The notes under the pieces are model-generated. The model had not been told where the DNA came from. It saw only the letters and a program-made list of their open reading frames with translations, and did no database searches. From positions 1 to 8,369 of the forward strand of contig SCUG01000270.1 in assembly GCA_004297645.1 (NCBI GenBank): a DNA stretch of 8,369 nucleotides, given 5' to 3'. Positions 1 through 5,534 of the stretch are shown piece by piece. A program made the position numbers and the translations under genes. Every line of letters begins with the position of its first letter. The stretch's first letter is position 1. Source of the DNA: Saprospiraceae bacterium (GTDB lineage: Bacteria > Bacteroidota > Bacteroidia > Chitinophagales > Saprospiraceae).

Positions 1-67
1 GTTTTCGGGTTTTGAAAAACTGTCGCTACATTGCGCAGTAAAGTTATTTTAGATAAAACTATCGAAC

Positions 68-805
68 ATGAAAAAACCCTACTTTATCCTGCTGGCTCTG
101 TTTTTTACCTTGCACCTCGGCGCTCAGGAAATCTGGATCGAGGCAGCGCTGAAAGGCGGCGATGGCCTGTCTTTTCTCGTCAATAAAAACATCATCAACG
201 ATAATAGTTACGGCTATAAAATGACTAACAGCTACGGCCTCGGTGCCAAGGTGGCGGTCAATTTCGGGCCGTGGCACGGTGTGTCGTTGGAGGCGATGTA
301 CAACAACTTAGGGCAGGATTTCGACTACCACCTCACCGGCACCACCGGTACCCTCCGAAACAGCATTTCCTGGAAAAGCATTGACACGTACCTGCTGTAC
401 CGCTACATCCGCAACCGGATTTATCTCGAAACCGGGCCGGTGTACAGTGCGGTGCAGTCGCTGAGCCAAAACGACAATGGCGTGGAGCTGTCAACGCCAG
501 GAGATTTTTATGAAAAAAGCTATCTGGGCGGGGTGTTCGGCTTTGGGGGATACATCGCCGCAACAGGCACATTTTCCGTGGGCCTCGGCGTGCGGCTGCA
601 ATACGGCTTCGCTGATTTCGTGAACGATGCCGGCCAAAAAGCGGGGTATCCCAACCCCATCCGGCAAAGCATTTACGACAGCCCGGCTGCCACCCATCCC
701 GCTTTCGCTCAATTTATGGTGGAGTTCAACTTCGGCCTGGGGCGTTTTGCCCGTACATCCTGCGGCGAGCGGATGCATTTTATCGGCAACAAAAGGCGCA
801 GGTAA
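68..805 (+). CDS. Secreted outer-membrane beta-barrel protein, function unknown
   Basis: The 245-residue product starts with a clear signal peptide: Lys-Lys at residues 2-3, a hydrophobic core at about 5-17, and a likely signal peptidase I site after Ala19 (LGA|Q). The rest alternates polar with aromatic or hydrophobic residues in short Gly-rich segments (for example IDTYLLYRYI, RIYLETGPVYSA, FSVGLGVRLQYGF and AQFMVEFNFGLGRF). This is the usual look of a small 8- to 10-stranded barrel of the OmpA-like/porin type in Bacteroidota, so it should sit in the outer membrane. The last predicted strand ends at GRF (about residue 228), but the protein runs on for about 17 mostly polar, basic residues ending KRRR, which is unusual because barrels normally end on an aromatic residue. 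I see no partner gene and no convincing promoter in the 67 bases upstream. The class call is by composition and pattern only; no specific family or substrate is recognised. Confidence 0.8.
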   Translation: MKKPYFILLALFFTLHLGAQEIWIEAALKGGDGLSFLVNKNIINDNSYGYKMTNSYGLGAKVAVNFGPWHGVSLEAMYNNLGQDFDYHLTGTTGTLRNSISWKSIDTYLLYRYIRNRIYLETGPVYSAVQSLSQNDNGVELSTPGDFYEKSYLGGVFGFGGYIAATGTFSVGLGVRLQYGFADFVNDAGQKAGYPNPIRQSIYDSPAATHPAFAQFMVEFNFGLGRFARTSCGERMHFIGNKRRR

Positions 806-890
806 AGCGGGTCATTTTTCGATACTGCAATATCATTACGCGCAGTGCTTGAAGGCCATGCACCTCCCCTTGGCCGGGTTCCAATATTTT

Positions 891-908
891 CGCACCGGGG
901 CCGGTGCG
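891..908. repeat. GC-rich inverted repeat between the barrel gene and the kinase gene
   Basis: Arms CGCACCGG and CCGGTGCG flank a central GG, giving a 7- to 8-bp perfect stem. It is preceded by AATATTTT on the plus strand and followed by GCGGTTTAAT. No T-run follows it on either strand in the right place, so it is not a canonical intrinsic terminator. It could be a small intergenic hairpin or a repetitive palindrome, but only one copy is seen here. Confidence 0.4.
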
Positions 909-963
909 GCGGTTTAATGTATCATTATTGCCACGGGTAAAGCCATAACAACCGTTTGATTTC

Positions 964-1836
964 ATGTTTTTCGACTTGCCCCCTTCTGTCATTCTTCAAT
1001 GTAGCGACATCCTCGATGCCGGGATACTCACCGCGCAGCTCACCAGCGGTGGCGACATCAACCAAGCCTGTCTATTGGAGACCACCCGCGGGAAGTTTTT
1101 TCTAAAAATGAATACCGGCACAGCAGCGGGGCGCATGTTTGCCACCGAGGCAAAAGGGTTGCAATTGCTGGCAAAAAGCGGCGCACTAAGAGTGCCCGAA
1201 GTCATCGGCCTGGGCCAAAACGCAGGGCATGCCTTCCTCCTGCTCGAATACCTTGAGCCGGGGTACCGCCCCCCGGGGTTTTGGGAGGAATTCGGGGCCG
1301 CTCTCGCCGCATTGCACCGGTCGTCCGCCCCCCGGTTCGGGCTGGACCAGGACAACTTCATCGGCTCTTTGCCCCAATCGAACGCCCGCCACGACAACTG
1401 GCCCTCCTTTTTTACAAGTGAACGCTTGCAACCCCAGGTGGTACTCGCCCTGCACGGACAACAACTGATCACCGCCGATGCACAGAATTTTGAGCGCCTG
1501 TATAAAAAGCTGCCTGAAATCTGTCCGGAGGAGCCACCGGCTCTCATTCACGGCGACCTATGGAGCGGCAATTTCATGTGCGACACCCATGGGAACCCCG
1601 TTTTGTTTGACCCCGCCGTCAGCTACTCCCACCGCGAAATGGACCTCGCCATGTCCCGCTTGTTCGGCGGCTTCGACCGCCAGTTCTACCGGAGCTACGA
1701 GGAGGCCTGGCCCTTGGCTCCCGGCTTCGGGCAGCGGCTGCCGGTTTATCAGCTCTATTATCTGCTGGTTCATGTCAACCTCTTTGGCGGCAGCTATGCT
1801 GGGTCTGTGCGCAGCATTTTGCAGCAATTCGTTTGA
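964..1836 (+). CDS. Fructosamine kinase family protein (FN3K-like)
   Basis: This 290-residue protein matches the fructosamine/ketosamine-3-kinase family (PF03881) in length and motif order. The N-lobe has the glycine-containing GGDIN segment (about residues 29-33), the FFLKMN strand with the likely ATP-binding Lys48, and the helix EAKGLQLLAKSG followed by VPEVIGLG. The hinge region reads FLLLEYLEPG. The C-lobe carries the catalytic loop HGDLWSGN (196-203, catalytic Asp198) and the metal-binding Asp216 in DPAVSYSHREMDLAM, then a helical end. Family members phosphorylate sugar-amine adducts (fructosamines or ribulosamines) on proteins so that they decompose, a cytoplasmic deglycation and repair role; bacterial substrates are less certain. 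The ATG at 964 fits the family N-terminus. A TTG at 928-930 lies 20 bases before ACCGTTTG at 951-958, a weak promoter that would leave almost no leader. The gene stands alone, with the tRNA gene about 60 bases downstream. Confidence 0.93.
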   Translation: MFFDLPPSVILQCSDILDAGILTAQLTSGGDINQACLLETTRGKFFLKMNTGTAAGRMFATEAKGLQLLAKSGALRVPEVIGLGQNAGHAFLLLEYLEPGYRPPGFWEEFGAALAALHRSSAPRFGLDQDNFIGSLPQSNARHDNWPSFFTSERLQPQVVLALHGQQLITADAQNFERLYKKLPEICPEEPPALIHGDLWSGNFMCDTHGNPVLFDPAVSYSHREMDLAMSRLFGGFDRQFYRSYEEAWPLAPGFGQRLPVYQLYYLLVHVNLFGGSYAGSVRSILQQFV

Positions 1837-1897
1837 CACGGTGTGCTGTTTTTAAAACTATCCGGTTAAATTTGTGCCTCAAACCAGAAACCCTCCC

Positions 1898-1972
1898 GGC
1901 CTCATAGTTCAAGGGATAGAATAGAGGTTTCCTAAACCTTAGATCCAGGTTCGAGTCCTGGTGGGGCTACCA
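1898..1972 (+). tRNA. tRNA-Arg, anticodon CCU
   Basis: A full cloverleaf can be drawn. The acceptor stem is 1898-1904 with 1962-1968 (GGCCTCA with TGGGGCT, two G-U pairs), followed by discriminator A1969 and an encoded CCA at 1970-1972. The D arm is GTTC/GAAT with loop AAGGGATA. The anticodon stem is GAGGT (1924-1928) with ACCTT (1936-1940), loop TTCCTAA, anticodon CCT at 1931-1933. The variable loop is AGAT. The T arm is CCAGG/CCTGG with loop TTCGAGT. It decodes AGG (arginine). It is followed 10 bases later by a strong terminator, consistent with a single-gene transcript. Confidence 0.96.
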
Positions 1973-1982
1973 TCTCCTCCCC

Positions 1983-2012
1983 GCTCCTGCACCTTGCAGG
2001 GGCTTTTATTTT
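1983..2012 (+). terminator. Rho-independent terminator after tRNA-Arg
   Basis: A 9-bp stem, GCTCCTGCA (1983-1991) with TGCAGGGGC (1995-2003) and one T-G pair, closes on the 3-base loop CCT and is followed directly by TTTTATTTT (2004-2012). Its position 10 bases past the tRNA CCA makes it the end of the tRNA transcript. Confidence 0.85.
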
Positions 2013-2300
2013 GCCGCTGGCAAAATATTCCCAATGCCATTCCTTTCCCCGCTTTTTTTTTTGGAAAAAAGCAGTGGCATTAACGCCACATCGTATCCGG
2101 TGCATGGAGGGAATCTCTACCAATTGCACCTCAACTAAAAACTGACGGGTCTGGCCAAATAAACCTTGCGTTTAAGAATCCTTACCTCATGCTGGAATTC
2201 ACGATGATGGGGGTACTCATCATGGCGGTAGCCATCAACAAGCCCTAACGGACGGGCATGTTCCTGGCGCAGCCCCCGCCAACCTAATGACTTCTGTCAC
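2013..2300. other. Gene-poor stretch between the tRNA terminator and the Rrf2 operator
   Basis: No credible gene was found here. It contains a T-run with an adjoining A-run (about 2050-2068), a weak hairpin GTGGC-ATTAAC-GCCAC near 2073-2088, and one very short plus-strand reading frame at 2189-2248. That frame has 19 codons, starting at an ATG, with a hydrophobic middle (MMGVLIMAVAI) and ending NKP. It has no ribosome binding site, and could be a small membrane peptide, a remnant of a decayed gene, or chance. Confidence 0.4.
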
Positions 2301-2326
2301 CTAACCGGACAATATTGTCCGGTTAG
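2301..2326. promoter_or_regulatory. Perfect 26-bp palindromic operator upstream of the Rrf2-RIC operon
   Basis: The left arm CTAACCGGACAAT is followed immediately by its exact reverse complement, with no spacer and no mismatch; symmetry ends at 2300/2327. It lies 3 bases upstream of the -7 box and covers the place where the -33 element should be. That position suits a dimeric repressor, or an activator replacing -33 contacts. The adjacent Rrf2 family gene is the obvious candidate regulator (inference). I do not recognise the exact motif as a named Rrf2, NsrR or IscR site. There is no T-run after it, so it is unlikely to be a terminator. Confidence 0.85.
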
Positions 2327-2329
2327 CAC

Positions 2330-2337
2330 TATCTTTG
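2330..2337 (+). promoter_or_regulatory. Bacteroidota-type -7 promoter element of the Rrf2-RIC operon
   Basis: TATCTTTG matches the Bacteroidota primary sigma factor -7 consensus TAnnTTTG at every fixed base. No TTG lies at the normal spacing upstream; the only nearby one (2315-2317) is inside the palindrome and just 12 bases away. Transcription would start near 2343-2345, giving a leader of about 13 bases before the ATG at 2357. Confidence 0.75.
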
Positions 2338-2356
2338 TTTTCTTAAATAATGAATC

Positions 2357-2788
2357 ATGTTTTCAAAAGCCTGTGAATACGGCATAAAGGCCATGATTTT
2401 TATCGCACACGAAGATGCCGCAGGGCGGCGTGTAAGTCTGAAGGAGATAGCGGGGAGCATCAATTCCCCTGAAGCCTTCACCGCCAAGATATTGCAGCAA
2501 TTGCGCAAAGCTGCCTTGCTGAATTCGGTGAAAGGAACCTCTGGCGGATTTGAGCTTAAAAAAGGCGGGAGCGACATCCGGCTCGCCAACATCGTCACCG
2601 CCATTGATGGCCCAAAAGTAATCACCGGCTGCGGGCTGGGGCTGGAGACTTGCTCGGATGATGCGCCCTGCCCCATTCACCACAAATTCAAACACATCAG
2701 GGACGGGCTGCAAGACATGCTCGAATCCTCCTCGCTGCGGGATTTGTCTGACGGGGTGGATATTGGCCGGACGTTTTTGAAAAGATAA
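2357..2788 (+). CDS. Rrf2 family transcriptional regulator with Fe-S cluster cysteines (NsrR/IscR-like)
   Basis: This 143-residue protein has the Rrf2 layout. An N-terminal winged helix-turn-helix starts with the typical 'YGIKAMIFIA' helix (about residues 8-17) and continues through VSLKEIAGSINSPEAFTAKILQQLRKAALL and the wing SVKGTSGGFELKK. A dimerisation helix follows (LANIVTAIDG), then a cysteine loop with Cys92, Cys99 and Cys105 (C-x6-C-x5-C). Three cysteines in this place hold a [2Fe-2S] or [4Fe-4S] cluster in IscR and NsrR, sensors of Fe-S status and nitric oxide, so a redox- or NO-sensing role is likely. It sits 31 bases after the perfect palindrome and directly upstream of an Fe-S repair gene, which argues for autoregulation and control of that repair. 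Sequence alone does not separate an NsrR-like from an IscR-like assignment. The helix-turn-helix start is intact at the ATG at 2357. Confidence 0.92.
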   Translation: MFSKACEYGIKAMIFIAHEDAAGRRVSLKEIAGSINSPEAFTAKILQQLRKAALLNSVKGTSGGFELKKGGSDIRLANIVTAIDGPKVITGCGLGLETCSDDAPCPIHHKFKHIRDGLQDMLESSSLRDLSDGVDIGRTFLKR

Positions 2789-2814
2789 ACCACAATAGGC
2801 AGGGTGCATTCACG

Positions 2815-2851
2815 TAGCCGGACGGGTTGGCCCCCAGGCCAAATCCTCCGT
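2815..2851 (+). promoter_or_regulatory. Half operator and hairpin in the Rrf2-RIC intergenic region
   Basis: TAGCCGGAC (2815-2823) matches 8 of 9 bases of the operator half TAACCGGAC, but no matching second half follows. Next comes a 6-bp stem TTGGCC-CCCA-GGCCAA (2827-2842), within an imperfect outer pairing ACGG (2822-2825) with CCGT (2848-2851). No T-run follows and no good -7 box precedes the RIC gene, so the hairpin may set message stability or expression ratio. The evidence is weak. Confidence 0.3.
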
Positions 2852-2889
2852 TGCGGGGCGCTGCCGTCAATTTTAATAAACTCATCATC

Positions 2890-3612
2890 ATGGAAACTTT
2901 ATCGGATAAAACTGTGGGCAGCTTGGTAGCCCGGAACTACAAAACCTCCGCCGTATTTGCAAAGCACGGCATTGACTTTTGCTGTGGCGGCGGCCGTTCC
3001 TTAGCCGATGCCTGTGCAAAGAAAAACCTTGACCTCGAACAGGTGGAAGGTGAACTGGCTGTTGCCTTGGAGCAAAAACAGGAGGGCGGAGCGGATTACA
3101 ACACCTGGCCCCTGGACCTGCTGGCCGGCTACATCGTGAAAACCCACCACCGCTACGTGGCAGAGAAAATCCCGATGCTCAGGACGTGGCTCGACAAGCT
3201 TTGCAAGGTGCACGGCGAGCGGCACCCGGAGCTGTTCCAAATCCACGAATTGTTCTTCAATTCGGCGGACGAACTCGAAGGCCACATGCAAAAAGAGGAA
3301 CTCGTGTTGTTCCCCGTCATCCGTCAAATGGCGCAGGCCAGGCAGGAAGGTAAACCTACGGAACGGCCGCATTTCGGCACGGTGCAAAACCCCATCGCCA
3401 TGATGGAGCACGAGCACGACCTCGTCGGAAACTGGTTCAAGGAAATCGCCCGCCTCTCCGGAAATTACGCGCCTCCGGCAGATGGATGCACGACTTACCG
3501 GGTGGGCTTTGCCACGCTGAAAGAATTTGAGGAGGATTTGCACAAACACATCCACCTCGAAAACAACATCCTCTTTCCCCGTGCTATCGCCCTCGAAAAA
3601 GAATTGCTATGA
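2890..3612 (+). CDS. ric: Iron-sulfur cluster repair di-iron protein (RIC/ScdA/YtfE family)
   Basis: The 240-residue protein restores Fe-S clusters damaged by nitric oxide or peroxide, acting in the cytoplasm. Its N-terminal ScdA_N (DUF542) domain, about residues 1-60, carries the diagnostic HGIDFCCGG motif with Cys31-Cys32. The hemerythrin-like domain (about 78-235) holds the di-iron ligand pattern: His86/87 (THHRY), His132-x3-Glu136 (GHMQKEE), His174/176 (MEHEHD) and His220-x3-Glu224 (HIHLE, followed by NNILFP). Length and order match the family. I chose the ATG at 2890 because the family N-terminus begins there (METLSDKTVGSLV); an in-frame TTG at 2827 would add 21 residues unlike the family and lies within a hairpin. 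It is 101 bases downstream of the Rrf2 gene with no strong promoter between, so it is probably in the same operon and controlled by that regulator. The next gene overlaps its stop codon. Confidence 0.95.
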   Translation: METLSDKTVGSLVARNYKTSAVFAKHGIDFCCGGGRSLADACAKKNLDLEQVEGELAVALEQKQEGGADYNTWPLDLLAGYIVKTHHRYVAEKIPMLRTWLDKLCKVHGERHPELFQIHELFFNSADELEGHMQKEELVLFPVIRQMAQARQEGKPTERPHFGTVQNPIAMMEHEHDLVGNWFKEIARLSGNYAPPADGCTTYRVGFATLKEFEEDLHKHIHLENNILFPRAIALEKELL

Positions 3613-4088
3613 GCAACAAACCTTTGAAACGCCATCCAGGCCTCATGGAGTTGAGCCGTGACCACCATCACGGCCTGCTCCTGTGTTGGAAAATCGAGGA
3701 GGGGCTAAAACGCGGGACGGAGCCGCAACTCATCAAGCGATACGTGGACTTTTTCTTCGAAAAGCACCTGGAGCCGCACTTCCGGGAGGAGGAGGAATTC
3801 GCTTTCCCGTTGCTGGCGCCGGAGCACCCGCTGATTGAAAAAGCGCTGGTGCAACACGAAGCCCTCCGCCAGCTTTTTCATAAAAACACGGAACTTGCCG
3901 CCACACTCAGCGCCATCGCCGGGGCTTTGGACGCACACATCCGCTTCGAAGAGCGGGAACTGTTTGAGGAGATTCAGCGCAACGCCTCAGAGGAGCAACT
4001 GCTGGCGCTGACTTCTCAACTCAAACCCTTGGAGGAAAAAGAGGACCCTGAAAAATGGGCAGATGTGTTTTGGGTGGCGAAGCCCTGA
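3609..4088 (+). CDS. Stand-alone hemerythrin-domain protein
   Basis: This 159-residue all-helical protein has hemerythrin cation-binding features. These are the HHHG cluster at His19-21 in helix 1, His53 and His57-x3-Glu61 (HLEPHFREEEEFAFP) in helix 2, His83 and possibly His91 in helix 3, and His110-x3-Glu114 (HIRFEERELFEEI) in helix 4. This arrangement can hold a non-haem di-iron site that binds oxygen or NO. No ScdA_N domain is present, so it is not a second RIC. The C-terminal DPEKWADVFWVAKP segment lies outside the helical bundle. Its ATG overlaps the RIC stop codon by 4 bases (ATGA), implying translational coupling and a related role, for example iron supply, NO or O2 binding, or partner to RIC. 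The exact reaction is unknown. No terminator is visible before the convergent gene 40 bases on. Confidence 0.9.
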   Translation: MSNKPLKRHPGLMELSRDHHHGLLLCWKIEEGLKRGTEPQLIKRYVDFFFEKHLEPHFREEEEFAFPLLAPEHPLIEKALVQHEALRQLFHKNTELAATLSAIAGALDAHIRFEERELFEEIQRNASEEQLLALTSQLKPLEEKEDPEKWADVFWVAKP

Positions 4089-4127
4089 CTACGTAGAAAC
4101 GGGTGGCACAACAACCTGACAAAGGCA

Positions 4128-5279
4128 TCAACTCACCTTCAACTGGTGGATTTCCTGCAATGGCAGTACTGTAACCTGCTCCGACAGTGGATACGATTTA
4201 TCACCGGGGTAAATGACCCAAAGGTGGTCAAGCGATAAGTCGGACAAGGCCTGGTGCATGGATTTGGTTAGTTTTGGCGCATCCATATACTTGAATTCGG
4301 CGCCCAATTTTTTCCCTTGATATTGCCAGTACAAGTCCAATTCAACGCCGGAATGGGAGGCGTAATAGAACACTTCGTTGTCCTTTTTGGAAAGGAAAGA
4401 CACCAGTATTTCCAAAGCAAACCCTTCCCACGAAGCGCCGGCTTTCGGGTTTGTTCGCAATTCGTTCATGGAATGGATGGACTGGAGTGCATGAAAAATG
4501 CCGGAATCCCGGAGGTAAATTTTCGGGCTTTTTACTAAGCGCTTACCGAGGTTGGCATGCCACGGCATGAGTTGCCGTACCATAAAAGTGTCTTCCAGAA
4601 TTGAAAGGTAGTTTTTTACCGTCTTGTCGCTAATGCCGAATGAGCGGCCCAATTCGCTGTAATTCAGTGTCTGCCCGTGAAAATGGCTGAGCATCAACCA
4701 AAACCTGTACATCACGGAAGAAGGGATGCTGCTACCCAGCGCGGCCAGGTCTTTTTCCAAAAAGGTGGAGATGAAATTGATTCGCCATAGCATGCTTTGC
4801 TCGTCGTTTTGTGCTAAGTAAGCACGGGGGAACCCACCTCTGAGCCAAAGGTTATACATGTTTTGCTGCCCGGTCTCCATGAGATTGAAACCGGTGAGGT
4901 AATGGTAGCCTATGCGCCCGGCGAGCGACTCCCCGCTTTGTTGTTTTAAATTGGAGGAAGCGCTGCCCATAACCAAATAACGCTGACGGGGGAGGGTGTC
5001 CACGAGATGACGCAACAGCGGGAACAACCCGGGCTTTCGCTGTACTTCATCTATCACTATCAGCCCTTCCAGTTTTTCTAAGGCGAGTTGGGGGTTTTCC
5101 AAGACCTCCATATCTCTTGGGTTTTCGAGGTCGAAAACGTGGTCGGGTTCAAAAAATTTCGACAGGGTTGTTTTGCCAACCTGGCGCGGGCCGAGTATCG
5201 CTGTCACAGGGAAAACGTTCATCAAGGCTTTTATCTCCTCTAAAGCTTTCTTACGCTCAATGATATTGGGTGGCGTCAT
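4128..5279 (-). CDS. AAA family ATPase with DUF4143 C-terminal domain
   Basis: The 383-residue protein has an N-terminal P-loop ATPase domain: Walker A GPRQVGKTT (residues 30-38), Walker B LIVIDEVQ (73-80) and the sensor-like GSAS near 113. The DUF4143 region follows, with a winged-helix-like segment (LNYSELGRSFGISDKTVKNYLSILEDTFMVRQL) and then conserved LRDSGIFHAL. Near the end are GVELDL and GAEFK, which resemble the E/D...E-x-K core of the PD-(D/E)XK nuclease fold; this is the degenerate nuclease-like end typical of the family. Its biological role is unknown in general; these are common accessory ATPases in Bacteroidota. I use the ATG at 5279; an in-frame TTG at 5303 would add 8 residues before the conserved start. 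A near-consensus -7 box, GATGTTTG, lies on this strand at 5308-5301. The gene looks more AT-rich than its neighbours (about 47% GC in a sampled line, against about 55% in the peptidase gene), suggesting acquisition by transfer. Confidence 0.92.
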   Translation of the reverse strand: MTPPNIIERKKALEEIKALMNVFPVTAILGPRQVGKTTLSKFFEPDHVFDLENPRDMEVLENPQLALEKLEGLIVIDEVQRKPGLFPLLRHLVDTLPRQRYLVMGSASSNLKQQSGESLAGRIGYHYLTGFNLMETGQQNMYNLWLRGGFPRAYLAQNDEQSMLWRINFISTFLEKDLAALGSSIPSSVMYRFWLMLSHFHGQTLNYSELGRSFGISDKTVKNYLSILEDTFMVRQLMPWHANLGKRLVKSPKIYLRDSGIFHALQSIHSMNELRTNPKAGASWEGFALEILVSFLSKKDNEVFYYASHSGVELDLYWQYQGKKLGAEFKYMDAPKLTKSMHQALSDLSLDHLWVIYPGDKSYPLSEQVTVLPLQEIHQLKVS

Positions 5280-5317
5280 GCAATTTTTCAGTAAAAATAC
5301 CAAACATCATTGAAAGC

Positions 5318-5364
5318 TCGGATTCCCACTCCGAATTTTCAAGGATGTTCGTTTTATGAACGAA
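5318..5364. repeat. Two small inverted repeats in the divergent intergenic region
   Basis: TCGGA-TTCCCAC-TCCGA (5318-5334) and TTCGTT-TTATG-AACGAA (5348-5364) lie 13 bases apart, between the divergent starts of the DUF4143 ATPase and the M1 peptidase genes. Their place upstream of both genes would suit regulator sites or a short transcribed hairpin, but both stems are only 5-6 bp and chance is possible. Confidence 0.3.
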
Positions 5365-5534
5365 AATAATAAGCCTCGTTGCTCAACTTGCCATGCAGCC
5401 AACGCTACCCCTACGTGGTATTTTCAACCTCATGTCAAGCCGCAGACGAAAACTTTCGGCGGCAGTGACTTAAGTCCCCACTCCACCATAACTGTTTATC
5501 CTAACTTGCGGCTTTTATAAAAAAACTGTAAATC

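Noticed and set aside
1836..1860. Possible terminator after the fructosamine kinase gene
   Set aside because: A T-run is present, but the preceding ACAC/GTGT pairing is 4 bp with a 1-base loop and cannot form a stable hairpin.
1898..1972. tRNA-Arg gene as an integration (att) site
   Set aside because: No second copy of the tRNA 3' end, integrase or phage gene is present in the window.
1932..2129. Minus-strand 65-codon reading frame overlapping the tRNA
   Set aside because: Its end (APPGLEPGSKV) is the familiar translation of an antisense tRNA T-arm; the rest covers the terminator and empty DNA.
2827..2889. Earlier in-frame TTG start for the RIC protein
   Set aside because: It adds 21 residues that do not resemble the family and lies in a hairpin; the ATG at 2890 matches the normal N-terminus.
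3001..3555. 184-codon minus-strand reading frame inside the RIC gene
   Set aside because: Shadow of the RIC coding frame, which carries all family motifs.
5280..5303. Earlier in-frame TTG start for the DUF4143 ATPase
   Set aside because: It adds 8 residues and overlaps the possible -7 box; the ATG at 5279 suits the family start better.
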